NCBI RefSeq assembly: GCF_003751445.1
Contig: NZ_RJUU01000002.1
Coordinates: 620,001 to 684,000, forward strand
Reading direction: 5' to 3'
DNA: 64,000 bases
From: Streptomyces sp. 840.1
GTDB lineage: Bacteria > Actinomycetota > Actinomycetes > Streptomycetales > Streptomycetaceae
The position numbers and the translations under genes are program-made. Position 1 is the first letter of the stretch. Each line of letters begins with the position of its first letter. Shown one piece after another: positions 42,895 to 51,710 of the stretch. Below the pieces are notes generated by a model, which did no database searches, was not told the DNA's origin, and saw nothing but the letters and a program-made list of their open reading frames with translations.

Positions 42895-45561
42895 TCACGC
42901 AGCCTCCTCCTTGCCCCAGGCGGCCTGCAGCCGTGCCGCCTGCCGGACCAGTTGCGTCGACCCGCCGCGCGCGGCCGTCTCGGCGAGACCGGCTATCGGC
43001 CCGGCTCCCTGCGGGCCGCAGCGCTCCGCGCACTGCGCGGCCACGGCCAGCAGATCGCTCAGTCCCCGGGGAGCCCGCTCACGGGACAGCAGTACGGGCA
43101 GCACCGGGAGCAGCACCGAGAGAACGGTCCGGTACGCGCCGGTCTCGGCGGCGGCAGCCACCGAGCTCGCCAGCCGTGCGGGTTTCACCAGCTCCCGGCC
43201 GATGAGCGTGGTCAGCTCGCCGCCCAGGAGCGCCGCATCGAGCTGTCCCCGGGCGGCGAGGGTGAGCAGGGTGTCCACGGCCGACAGCCGGTCCTCCGGA
43301 TAGCGGGCGCCGAGCGCGTACCCCAGGGCGAGGTGGATGGCGCCGCCGGCGGGTGCCGCGGTCTCGACGAGGGCGGGCAGGGGTGCCGCGCTGCCGCGCT
43401 GGTCCTCGGCGCATGTGGCGACGAAGGGCAGCAGCCACGCCGCCAGCGTCTCACTGTCCTCGGGCAGTACGGCTGTCCACTGCGGAGAACCGCCGCCCCA
43501 GTGGTAACAGGTCTGCGGTCCCGGGGTGTGCGGGCGTCCGAGCCAGTGGAACGCGCGGGGAAACTCCTGCTGGATGACCAGGCGTTCCCTGGTGGCCAGC
43601 AGGACGCGCCGCGCTCCGGCCGCGGACTGCTGCAACCAGCCCCGGGCCGGGGGCGCTTCGGCCTCCACATGGTGGCGGAGCACGGGTGCAAGCGGTTCGT
43701 CGGCCCGGATCCAGGCGGCCAGCCGGTCGCCCTGCGCGGTGCCGAGCGCGGCGGCCCGGTCGGCGGCTTCCTCGCCGCCCGTGCGCCGGACACGGAGCAG
43801 GGCCTGCGCGAAGTCGACGGGGCCGGGCTCGGCCCGCAGCTCACGGTAGCGGTGGAGCCGGTCGACGAGCTCCATCGGGTCCAGCGCTCCGGTGTGCCAG
43901 GTCGGGGTGGCCAGCAGGAAGGGCAGCTCCCCGGTCCGTATCGCGGCAGCGGCCTCCCACAGCCGTGCGTGCGTCACCCCGTCGAGCGCGGCATGGAAGC
44001 AGGCGCCCGCAGCCGCCGACCGGGCCCGGTTCTCGGCGAAGGCATGCTCCGGGGCCTGTTCGAGCAGTGACGCCACGACGACGTGCAGGCCGTCATGGCG
44101 CCTGATGAACCGCCAGTCGATCTCGCTCTGCTGACCGGCCTCGGCCCACCACACCCCGGCGAGCGCCAAGCGCAGCGCTTCGACCAGGGCAGTGCGGTTC
44201 GTACGGGCGCACCGGATGAGCCCGTCCAGAGTCCGTTCGAACTCGGGGACCTGCCGCGAGCCGGTCCGCACCAGGGCCACCACCTCCTCGACGAGCTCGG
44301 CGGTGTTCTCCGTGGCGGGGGAGAGGCGCCTCGGGACGGGGGCCGGTGGCAGGATCTCCTCGTGGACGTCACCGGCCTGCCCGTCGTCGAGCAGATCACC
44401 GAACAGGGCGACGGCTGCCGGGCGGTGCACCGGTCCCAACTGCGCTGCCCTATCGGCCAGTTCGCTGCGAACGTCGGCCGGGGTCGAGGGGAGGTGGCGG
44501 GCGGTGAGCTTGAGTGCCCGCTCCTGGATTCCGATATCCGGGTGCCCGAACGCCTCGCCCACCACGGGCAGCAGCTGTCCGGCAGCCGACGGATTCCGGC
44601 GCAGCACCTTTCCCAGCAGCACCAGTTGAGCACGGACGAGCTTCTTCTCCGTGCGGAAGAGCACCGGACCCGAGGCGTCGGCCAGCTGGGCGACGGACAG
44701 CCTGCCGTGACCGTCCAGCCGGGCGAGCACCTCCTGCGCGTGTCCGGCGACCGGCGAGGGGCCGTCCGCGGCCATGGCGATCCAGTCGGAGGTCCGCTCG
44801 GCCTCCTCCTGGGCGGTGGGTTCGAGACCGCGCAGCAGCAGCGTGCAGAAGCGCAGGTCGGAGGTCTTCCCGCCGCGCAGCATGCGGGTGACGCAGCGTT
44901 CCAGCAGGACGGTCCGCTCAAGCAGTCCCTCCGCCGCGAGGGTGGTCAGCGCGGACGGCCAATTGTCGTCCGGGTCCGGGTATCCGGCCCAGGCCACGGT
45001 GGCGGGCAGCTCCGGCATGTCCAGAAGATGTGGCGCCAGGACGCCGAGGTACGGTTCGGCGCGCAGGAGAACGGTCAGCGGCGGGGCCGGCCGCTGCCGC
45101 CACCGTGCGGCGTTGATGCGTTCGGCCCAGCCGCGGACCATGCCGTCGGAGGCGGGCAGCGGACAGTCCGCCATCCGCACCAGTTCGACGACGAGCCGGT
45201 ACTCCGCCTCGGAGTCGACGGAGCGGGCGGCCAGCCGGTGGGCGAGATCGGCGAGCCAGGCCGGATCGCGGTCGGCCAGCGCCTTCAGCACCCACGGATA
45301 GGGCGAATGCTCCCACTCGCGCAGTTCCCGGGCGCCGATCCAGGCCGCACAGCCAGCGGCCCCGGCATGGCAGCCGGCACCGGCCACCAGGACGGCCTTC
45401 AGGGTCCTGGTGCGCTCGCGCCACTCCCGGTCCCGCGCCTCCTTGCGCAGCGTCTTCAACTCGGCCAGGGCCAGCCTGCGCTCGGCCCGGTCCAGCGGTG
45501 CCACCAGGCCGGGCACGTCCCGATGGCGGCCCTCGCGCACGGCGGCGAGCAGCTCCTTCAT
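42895..45561 (-). CDS. DUF6493 family protein (HEAT-like helical repeats)
   Basis: An 888-residue soluble, strongly alpha-helical protein with no catalytic motif that I recognise. The N-terminus (MKELLAAVREGRHRDVPGLV) matches what I recall of the actinobacterial DUF6493 family. Several Leu/Ala-rich helix pairs around residues 100-420 suggest HEAT-like repeats used as scaffold. The ATG at 45561 overlaps the end of the SWIM zinc finger gene by 4 bases, so the two are translationally coupled. No ATPase gene is adjacent. Confidence 0.82.
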   Translation of the reverse strand: MKELLAAVREGRHRDVPGLVAPLDRAERRLALAELKTLRKEARDREWRERTRTLKAVLVAGAGCHAGAAGCAAWIGARELREWEHSPYPWVLKALADRDPAWLADLAHRLAARSVDSEAEYRLVVELVRMADCPLPASDGMVRGWAERINAARWRQRPAPPLTVLLRAEPYLGVLAPHLLDMPELPATVAWAGYPDPDDNWPSALTTLAAEGLLERTVLLERCVTRMLRGGKTSDLRFCTLLLRGLEPTAQEEAERTSDWIAMAADGPSPVAGHAQEVLARLDGHGRLSVAQLADASGPVLFRTEKKLVRAQLVLLGKVLRRNPSAAGQLLPVVGEAFGHPDIGIQERALKLTARHLPSTPADVRSELADRAAQLGPVHRPAAVALFGDLLDDGQAGDVHEEILPPAPVPRRLSPATENTAELVEEVVALVRTGSRQVPEFERTLDGLIRCARTNRTALVEALRLALAGVWWAEAGQQSEIDWRFIRRHDGLHVVVASLLEQAPEHAFAENRARSAAAGACFHAALDGVTHARLWEAAAAIRTGELPFLLATPTWHTGALDPMELVDRLHRYRELRAEPGPVDFAQALLRVRRTGGEEAADRAAALGTAQGDRLAAWIRADEPLAPVLRHHVEAEAPPARGWLQQSAAGARRVLLATRERLVIQQEFPRAFHWLGRPHTPGPQTCYHWGGGSPQWTAVLPEDSETLAAWLLPFVATCAEDQRGSAAPLPALVETAAPAGGAIHLALGYALGARYPEDRLSAVDTLLTLAARGQLDAALLGGELTTLIGRELVKPARLASSVAAAAETGAYRTVLSVLLPVLPVLLSRERAPRGLSDLLAVAAQCAERCGPQGAGPIAGLAETAARGGSTQLVRQAARLQAAWGKEEAA

Positions 45562-46931
45562 CGCGCACCCGCAGTGACCGCCGCGCCCCGGCGGGTCATC
45601 CGGACCGCCAGCGCGTGTTTGCACGGACCGCGCCGGCCCCGGTAGTCGGCCCACCACTGGCAGGTGCAGCTCAGCGCACCGCCGCTCTCGCGGACCTGGT
45701 AGCGGCGGTCGCCGGAGGCCACGGACGCCAGGTCGCCGTCCAGGGTGACCGCGCCCGCCCCGGCCAGCTGCCGTGCGGCCACCAGGCGCGGGTTGTGCCG
45801 CTCGGCCCGGTCCGCGTCGTACGGCAGCTCGCGGTGGAAGTAGGCCGCGTCCGCGAGGTCGTAGCCCACGCGGCCCGCCGTCCCCAGCCGGACGAGCGCC
45901 GCCCGCACCCTTTCCACCGGCAGGCCCGACTGCTCGGCCAGATCGGCGGGGTCGATCCTCGGCTCCCAGGCGAGCAGCACGGAGATCAGCTCGGCGTCGG
46001 CTGCGGCGTCGTCGGTGGCGAGGGACTCCAGCACACCGCCCTCACCGGAGAAGCCTCGGGAGGCGTCGGGCGACAGCGTCAGAGTGAGCCGCATGCCCGG
46101 CAGCACCACCTCCCAGGCGCTCGCGGTGGCGGTGCCTTCCGCCACCGGGCCGTACACCCGCAGCGCCGTCGCGTGCCGGAGGACGCGCTGCAGGGTGACC
46201 AGCCGCTGCGGCCCCGGCAGACAGACGGCCCCCGGCGTCGGCCGCGTCGTAGGCCGAAGGGTCTTTCCGGCGGGAACCACCCACTGGGCGCCCAGCGATG
46301 CCGTGCCCGAGGAACGGGGCAACGACCGCAGGAAGCGGACGGCCTCGGCCGCCGGCAGCTCCGCCCGCAGATCGAAGGAGGCGGAGGCGACCTGTGCCTC
46401 GGCGAAGCCCCGCAGCCACCGGTCCGGAAGCGGGACCTTCTTCTCCACGACGCGACCGCCCAACGTGGTGACAGCCATCTCCTGCGGGCCCACCCGCAGA
46501 TGCAGCGGGTCGTCGCCCGCTATCCGCGAAAGCGCCTCGCGCAGCGGATTGTTCACATCGACATTGGTCGTGCCGTGCCCCGTCTCCGCCCCGTCCAGGC
46601 CGTCCCGCAGCACGTCCAGACGGGCGTACACCCCGCAACAGCCGGAGAACGACTCGAAGCGCAGCCGGTCGCCGTTCCCCGTCACCACCGGGTCCAGCGA
46701 GGAGAACAGTGTGCGCCGGTAATATCGCGCTGCCGCCACGTCCGCCACCGCGAGCAGGCCGCGGGCCGCGATGCCGGGGGAGCTGAGGAAGCCCTCGAAG
46801 AACCGGGGGTGGGGCTCGGCGCCGCGCGGCGTGAGACCGCCCGCTGTCTCCAGGCCGAGCAACTGCCCCGCCTGGGAAGACTGCAGAGCGGACGGACGTG
46901 AGTAGGCCAGCGCCTGTACGGATCGGGTCAT
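45558..46931 (-). CDS. SWIM zinc finger family protein
   Basis: A 457-residue protein whose C-terminus carries the SWIM motif C-x-C-x(n)-C-x-H as CTCQWWADYRGRRGPCKHAL near residues 424-443. SWIM domains bind DNA or proteins. The long N-terminal region is alpha/beta and of unknown function. Upstream in-frame starts are rejected because the family-like sequence starts at MTRSVQALAYSRPSAL (46931). It is the first gene of a two-gene operon with the DUF6493 gene. Confidence 0.88.
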   Translation of the reverse strand: MTRSVQALAYSRPSALQSSQAGQLLGLETAGGLTPRGAEPHPRFFEGFLSSPGIAARGLLAVADVAAARYYRRTLFSSLDPVVTGNGDRLRFESFSGCCGVYARLDVLRDGLDGAETGHGTTNVDVNNPLREALSRIAGDDPLHLRVGPQEMAVTTLGGRVVEKKVPLPDRWLRGFAEAQVASASFDLRAELPAAEAVRFLRSLPRSSGTASLGAQWVVPAGKTLRPTTRPTPGAVCLPGPQRLVTLQRVLRHATALRVYGPVAEGTATASAWEVVLPGMRLTLTLSPDASRGFSGEGGVLESLATDDAAADAELISVLLAWEPRIDPADLAEQSGLPVERVRAALVRLGTAGRVGYDLADAAYFHRELPYDADRAERHNPRLVAARQLAGAGAVTLDGDLASVASGDRRYQVRESGGALSCTCQWWADYRGRRGPCKHALAVRMTRRGAAVTAGAR

Positions 46932-47069
46932 GAGGAAAACGGTAGGACCCACCACTGACAACGGGCTCGCAGCGGCGTCGGCGCACCCGTGTACGCAACG
47001 CCGGCCGGACAGCCGTGCGGCCGCGCGACGAGTGGAAGGGCGGATGGGGGTGAGGCGAACGGACTCCGC

Positions 47070-48530
47070 TCAGCCCAGGCCCTGTTGGGCCTCGGCCAGC
47101 AGGTGAACGCCCCGTTCGATGTCCACCGGTGCCAGTTGCGCGTATCCCAGTACCAGGCTCACGGAACGGTCCGGGGGACGCACGGTCCCGCATTCGCTCA
47201 TCAGCCGCAGCGCGATTCCGGCGTCGGCGGCGCGGGCGGCGAAACCGGCCTCGGGCCCGTACCGTTCGGGCAGCCGGGCGATGATGTGGAGTCCTGCGGC
47301 GATGCCGCTGACCTCGGTACCGGGGAAGTGCTCGGCCAGCGCGGCGGTCAGGGTGTCGCGGCGTGCGCGGTAGGCGCGCTGGCAGCGCCGCAGCTGACGG
47401 TCATAGCCTCCCCGGGCGATGAAGTCGGCGAGCACGGCCTGGTCGACGGCGGGGTTGCCGAGATCCATCGTGCGTTTGCGGTCGACGATCTCTTCCGTCA
47501 TCGACGCCGGTGCCAGCAGCCACCCCAGCCGCAGACCGGGTGCCAGCGATTTGCTCACCGACCCGGTGTACACGACATGCTCCGGATCCAGCCCCTGCAG
47601 CGCTCCGACGGGGGCCCTGTCGTAGCGGAAGTCGCCGTCGTAGTCGTCCTCCATGATCACCCCGTCCACGTCCCTCGCCCAGTCCAGGAGCTGACTGCGG
47701 CGGGCGGCGGAGTAGGCGATTCCGGTGGGGAACTGGTGGGCCGGGGTGGTCATCACGGCACGCACCCGGGAGCGCACGAGCGGCTCCGTGGCCAGGCCCT
47801 CGTCATCGAGCGGCAGCCCGGTCGTGGCCAGGCCCGTCGAGGCGAACAACGTGGCGTGTTCGGGGCTTCCGGGATCCTCGACACCGACGGTCCGCATCCC
47901 GCGTTCGCGCAGCACGAACCCGAGCAGCGTCGTCGCCTGCGCCACTCCCGAGCAGACCAGCAGTCGCTCGGGATCGGCCACCACCCCGCGCCGCCTCGCC
48001 AGCAGGGCGGCCAGCGCGACCCGCAGCTCGGGCAGCCCACGTGGATCCGGATAGCCCAGCGCGCTGTGCGGCAGCCTGCCGAGCACCGAACGGTGCGCGG
48101 CGGCCCAGGCGCTGCGCGGAAAGAGTGAGAGGTCCGGCGTACCCGGCCGGAAGTCGACGAGAGTGCCGGGACCGCGCGGCGCGAGGTCGCGGGCCCGGTT
48201 CGCCGCGGCACGGGCCGATCCGCTCACCCAGGTCCCCGCCCCGCGTCCGCTGTGCAGATAGCTCTCGGCGGTCAGCTGTTCGTACGCCTCGGTGACCAGG
48301 CCCCGCGAGACGCCGAGATCGGCAGCGAGCTCACGACTGGACGGGAGCCGTGTCCCCGGTGTCAGGCGGCCGGAGCGGACGGCGTCGCGCAGCGCCGACT
48401 GGAGAGCGCGACCGCGCCCGCGCGCCGGAGCGGACGCTGCCGGAAGCAGCAGCTCCCAGGCGGCGGAGAACGCTTCCCGGTCGCTGCCCCCGCCACTGTC
48501 CGGTACTGAATTGGTCCCCGAAGACGTCAT
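47070..48530 (-). CDS. MocR/PdxR-type GntR regulator with aminotransferase domain
   Basis: A 486-residue fusion of a winged helix-turn-helix (GRALQSALRDAVRSGRLTPG followed by TRLPSSRELAADLGVSRGLV) and a class-I aminotransferase fold binding PLP. The Lys site is in YTGSVSKSLAPGLRLGWLL. The protein is a transcription factor using PLP as effector rather than an aminotransferase. It diverges from an EamA exporter, 47 bp away, which it probably controls. Confidence 0.93.
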   Translation of the reverse strand: MTSSGTNSVPDSGGGSDREAFSAAWELLLPAASAPARGRGRALQSALRDAVRSGRLTPGTRLPSSRELAADLGVSRGLVTEAYEQLTAESYLHSGRGAGTWVSGSARAAANRARDLAPRGPGTLVDFRPGTPDLSLFPRSAWAAAHRSVLGRLPHSALGYPDPRGLPELRVALAALLARRRGVVADPERLLVCSGVAQATTLLGFVLRERGMRTVGVEDPGSPEHATLFASTGLATTGLPLDDEGLATEPLVRSRVRAVMTTPAHQFPTGIAYSAARRSQLLDWARDVDGVIMEDDYDGDFRYDRAPVGALQGLDPEHVVYTGSVSKSLAPGLRLGWLLAPASMTEEIVDRKRTMDLGNPAVDQAVLADFIARGGYDRQLRRCQRAYRARRDTLTAALAEHFPGTEVSGIAAGLHIIARLPERYGPEAGFAARAADAGIALRLMSECGTVRPPDRSVSLVLGYAQLAPVDIERGVHLLAEAQQGLG

Positions 48531-48541
48531 GGAAGTGGACC

Positions 48542-48570
48542 TTAAACCGGACCGCCCGGCTCCATAGCGT
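48542..48570 (+). promoter_or_regulatory. promoter with MocR-like direct repeats, leaderless EamA transcript
   Basis: TTAAAC (48542-48547) and TAGCGT (48565-48570) are 17 bp apart. The ATG at 48578 lies 7 bases after the -10, so the mRNA would be leaderless. Two copies of GGACC, at 48537 and 48549, flank the -35 with 12-bp periodicity, fitting the direct repeats known for MocR regulators. Confidence 0.6.
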
Positions 48571-48577
48571 TGGCACC

Positions 48578-49768
48578 ATGAATACGACCTCTCTGCGCGG
48601 CGCTGTGCTCGCCGCCTTCGCCTGCACCCTGGTGGGCGCCTCCTTCACCGCCAACAGTCTCCTCGGCGACTACCCGTACGCCGGTGGCCAGGCGCTGCGC
48701 TACGGCCTGGCAGCCCTGCTGCTCCTGCCTCTGCTGCGGCGGGGCGGGGCGCCCCCGCCCACTGCCACGCTGCGCACGCTCACCGGCCGCCAGTGGGCAC
48801 GGCTGGCCCTGCTCGCGGCCGTCGGAATGGTCGGCTTCAACCTGGCCGTACTGACCGCCGAGCAGAGTGCGGAACCCGCAGTTCCGGGAGTTTTCGTCGG
48901 CTGCGCGCCGATCGTCGTGGCAGTGCTGGTGCCGTTGCTGGACGGGCGCCGGCCGACGCGCGCCGTGCTCTACGCAGCGGGACTGGTCGCCGCGGGCGCC
49001 TTCACGGTCCAGGGCTGGGGCCGAACCGACCTGGCGGGCATCATCTGCTCCGTCGGCGCACTGGCAGGCGAGGTCGGCTTCGCGGTCATCGCCGTACCCG
49101 TCCTGCGTCCGCTCGGCCCGCGGCTGCTGTCCGCCACGGTCTGTGTGATCGCCGCCGTGGAGTCGGTCGTACTGGGCCTGCTCCTGGACGGCGGAGGCTT
49201 CCTGCCGATGCCCTCGGGCGGTGAGGCGGTGGCGCTCCTCTGGCAGGCCGCCGTCGTCACGGTCATCGGATTCGTCTGCTGGTACATGGGCCTGCAGCGC
49301 ATCGGCGCCGAACGCGCCACGCTCTTCTGCGGCCTGGTCCCGGTCTCCGCAGCGCTCACCGCACCTCTCGTCGGCACCGGTTCCTACGGTGTCGCGCAGG
49401 CCGCCGGCAGCTGCCTGGTCGGGCTGGGCGTGGCCCTCGGGTCGGGCTTCCTGCGGCGGAGCGGGTCCGTGCCCGCGACGGATTCAGCGGCTGGTGTCGA
49501 GAATCACCCGGGCCACGAGAGCGGGGTCGTCGTTCATCGGGACATGGCCGCAGCCGGGCAGCCGGACCAGCCGGGCGCCGGGGACAGTGTGCTTGGCCCG
49601 GATTCCCTGACGGCGAAGGAGCAGCCGGTCGCCGCTGCCCCAGGCGATGGATATCGGCAGGCCCGGCACATCGTCGGTGAACATGACATCACGTCCGGCG
49701 GCCAGCGTCTGGTCGAAGCCGGTCGCCTCGCGCAGGGCGAGCGTCTCGAGCACCGCAGCCTCCGGTGA
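48578..49768 (+). CDS. EamA/DMT family transporter with overlapping C-terminal extension
   Basis: A membrane transporter with ten hydrophobic helices in two EamA repeats (MNTTSLRGAVLAAFACTLVG to about residue 290). The transport part should end near GSGFLRRSGS at about 297. No stop codon appears there; the frame continues about 95 residues as polar sequence antisense to the convergent alpha/beta hydrolase gene. Either the extension is translated or a stop has been lost. The gene begins at a predicted leaderless ATG and is paired with the divergent MocR regulator. Confidence 0.84.
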   Translation: MNTTSLRGAVLAAFACTLVGASFTANSLLGDYPYAGGQALRYGLAALLLLPLLRRGGAPPPTATLRTLTGRQWARLALLAAVGMVGFNLAVLTAEQSAEPAVPGVFVGCAPIVVAVLVPLLDGRRPTRAVLYAAGLVAAGAFTVQGWGRTDLAGIICSVGALAGEVGFAVIAVPVLRPLGPRLLSATVCVIAAVESVVLGLLLDGGGFLPMPSGGEAVALLWQAAVVTVIGFVCWYMGLQRIGAERATLFCGLVPVSAALTAPLVGTGSYGVAQAAGSCLVGLGVALGSGFLRRSGSVPATDSAAGVENHPGHESGVVVHRDMAAAGQPDQPGAGDSVLGPDSLTAKEQPVAAAPGDGYRQARHIVGEHDITSGGQRLVEAGRLAQGERLEHRSLR

Positions 49769-50314
49769 ACGGCGTCCGGGCCGGGCGTAGATGGTGCTGG
49801 TCAGTACCGTCCGCCCGGCCGGGGTGCGGGAGAGCCGCTCTATGAGCGGCAGCGGCATCGAACCGGCGGCCAGCCGCATCGCGCGCAGCGTGCCGAACGC
49901 GTAGCGCCGCTCGCCCTCCGTCCAGAAGCCGGCGGGCGAGAGCGCCGTCACCGAGCGCACGAGCTTCATCCGACCCAACTCCAGGGCCAGCAGCCCGCCG
50001 AGCGAGTTGCCCGCCACATGGGGTCGGTCCAGGCCCAGCGCCTCGCAGAAGGCCCCCAGCAGCGGTGCCACGGTCGTCAGGTCGTACGGGACGCCGTCGG
50101 GCTGCGCGGGAGAGGCGCCGAAGCCCGGCAGGTCGACCGCGATGACGTCCCGTTCCACGGCGAGGACGGGGATCACCGGGTCCCAGGCCTGGCGGTGGTG
50201 GCCGATGCCGTGGAGGAGCAGCAGCGGCTCCCCGGCCCCCGTCCGCTCGTACGCGACGGACACGGTGCGCGGCCCGCGCGGTGAATCGACGGTGAACGAG
50301 GCCGTGGTTGCCAT
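49484..50314 (-). CDS. alpha/beta hydrolase
   Basis: A 276-residue serine hydrolase of the alpha/beta fold. The oxyanion strand LLLLHGIGHHRQAW is early, the nucleophile elbow is GNSLGG, and the catalytic His is in GCGHVPMNDDP. The family includes peroxidases, esterases and C-C hydrolases; substrate unknown. ATG at 50314 is preceded by AGGAGCG. It diverges from an ECF41 sigma factor gene, about 153 bp away, and its 3' end is overlapped by the EamA frame. Confidence 0.92.
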   Translation of the reverse strand: MATTASFTVDSPRGPRTVSVAYERTGAGEPLLLLHGIGHHRQAWDPVIPVLAVERDVIAVDLPGFGASPAQPDGVPYDLTTVAPLLGAFCEALGLDRPHVAGNSLGGLLALELGRMKLVRSVTALSPAGFWTEGERRYAFGTLRAMRLAAGSMPLPLIERLSRTPAGRTVLTSTIYARPGRRSPEAAVLETLALREATGFDQTLAAGRDVMFTDDVPGLPISIAWGSGDRLLLRRQGIRAKHTVPGARLVRLPGCGHVPMNDDPALVARVILDTSR

Positions 50315-50467
50315 CGGGACGCTCCTGGGTGTTCCGGCACGGTGCGGCCGTGCCCGCAGGCGACTTAGACAAGTCGTCAACAAGAATTACCGTCAGGTAG
50401 CTTGGAGTTCAAGAGGCCGGGGCGATTCGAACTGGACAGGGTGCGTCACGTCGGCTGGGATGGGGCG

Positions 50468-51352
50468 GTGGCAACCGACATCCTGACCGACGTGTTTGAA
50501 GAGCACAGACCCGTACTCACCGGGGTCGCCTACCGCATGCTCGGCCGGATCGCCGATGCGGAGGACGTGGTCCAGGAGGCATGGCTCCGCTGGTCGTCCG
50601 TGGTGCGCGAGGACGTGCGCGAACCACGCGCCTTCCTCGTGCGGACCGTCACCCGCCTAGCCATCGACCGGCTGCGGCACCTCCGGTCGCGGCGCGAGTC
50701 GTACGTCGGGCCCTGGCTGCCCGAACCCCTCGTCACCGACTTCGGTCCCGCCGTGCCCGACACCGCGGAGCAGGCCGTGCTCGCCGACTCCGTCTCGGTC
50801 GCGGTGCTCGTCGTCCTCGAATCGCTGTCCCCGCTGGAGCGCGCCGTCTTCGTCCTCCGCGAGGCCTTCGGCTTTCCGTACAGCGAGATCGCCACGACGC
50901 TCGACCGGACGGAGGCCGCCGTCCGTCAGCTCGCCGGGCGTGCCCGGCGCCATGTGGAGGAGCGTAAACCGCGTTACGACGTCGACCCCGTCCAGCGTCG
51001 TGACCTGACGGAGCGGTTTCTCGCGGCGGCCGCGGGGGGCGACATCGAGGCGCTTCTCGCGCTCCTCGCACCGGACGTGCGGCTCGTCGGGGACAGTGGT
51101 GGGAAGTCGAAGGCGCCGCTGCGGATCCTGGAGAGCGCGGACAAGGTCAGCCGCTTCCTCCACGCCGTCGCACGCGAGCCGGTCTCGGACCTGGAGGTCC
51201 GGAGCCTGGAGTTGAACGGCGGGCCGGCACTGCTGGTCCTCATCGGCGGAAAGCCCGATTCCGTCATGCAGGTGGAGGTGAGGGACGGCCGCATCCAATG
51301 CGTGTATATCGTCCGAAACCCCGACAAGCTCATCACCTTCGATGGAGCCTGA
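50468..51352 (+). CDS. sigJ: ECF41-type RNA polymerase sigma factor
   Basis: A 294-residue extracytoplasmic function sigma factor. Region 2 reads VAYRMLGRIADAEDVVQEAW and region 4 SPLERAVFVLREAFGFPYSE. The linker WLPEPL and a C-terminal SnoaL/NTF2-like domain ending NPDKLITF are hallmarks of the ECF41 group, in which the extension modulates activity. No partner oxidoreductase or carboxymuconolactone decarboxylase of the usual ECF41 locus is adjacent; the neighbour is an alpha/beta hydrolase. Start GTG 50468 with GGATGGGG upstream. Confidence 0.93.
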   Translation: MATDILTDVFEEHRPVLTGVAYRMLGRIADAEDVVQEAWLRWSSVVREDVREPRAFLVRTVTRLAIDRLRHLRSRRESYVGPWLPEPLVTDFGPAVPDTAEQAVLADSVSVAVLVVLESLSPLERAVFVLREAFGFPYSEIATTLDRTEAAVRQLAGRARRHVEERKPRYDVDPVQRRDLTERFLAAAAGGDIEALLALLAPDVRLVGDSGGKSKAPLRILESADKVSRFLHAVAREPVSDLEVRSLELNGGPALLVLIGGKPDSVMQVEVRDGRIQCVYIVRNPDKLITFDGA

Positions 51353-51486
51353 CCGACTGGAACCTCTGCCCCTCGCACTCCACAGGCCTTCCGTACTTCT
51401 CCACTTCTCCTCCGGCCTCCCGTGTCATTTCCTTCCCTTCGCTCCCTCCCGGTCGCCGCCGGCCGGTAGGACCCAGAGCGCCCTCG

Positions 51487-51518
51487 AAGCCCCACGGACC
51501 CGCCCGGACGTGGGGCTT
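51487..51518 (+). terminator. terminator after the sigma factor gene
   Basis: Arms AAGCCCCACG (51487-51496) and CGTGGGGCTT (51509-51518) form a perfect 10-bp stem with a 12-base loop followed by TG. The 134 bases between the sigma factor stop and this stem are pyrimidine-rich and show no gene. Confidence 0.78.
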
Positions 51519-51603
51519 TGTGCTGCGCATGGCGCACCGGTGCACGAACGCCCTGTGAACGCTCTGCGACAGCACCCCGTTTCACAGGGTTACCGGCTAA
51601 GGA

Positions 51604-51638
51604 TTGGTCTTGACCAAGGGGGTGCGCCGTCCTATGGT
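51604..51638 (+). promoter_or_regulatory. promoter overlapped by a DasR-like palindrome
   Basis: TTGACC (51610-51615) and TATGGT (51633-51638), 17 bp apart, make a good vegetative promoter. The palindrome TTGGTC-TT-GACCAA (51604-51617) covers the -35. It is close to the DasR-type consensus TGGTCTAGACCA. Binding could be by the downstream GntR protein itself or by DasR. A leader of about 65 bases follows. Confidence 0.75.
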
Positions 51639-51710
51639 CGCAACGTTAAGACAGGAACCTTTAATAAATAACGTCGCGGAAAAGCCGCTGGGCGATTGCG
51701 GAGGACAAGG

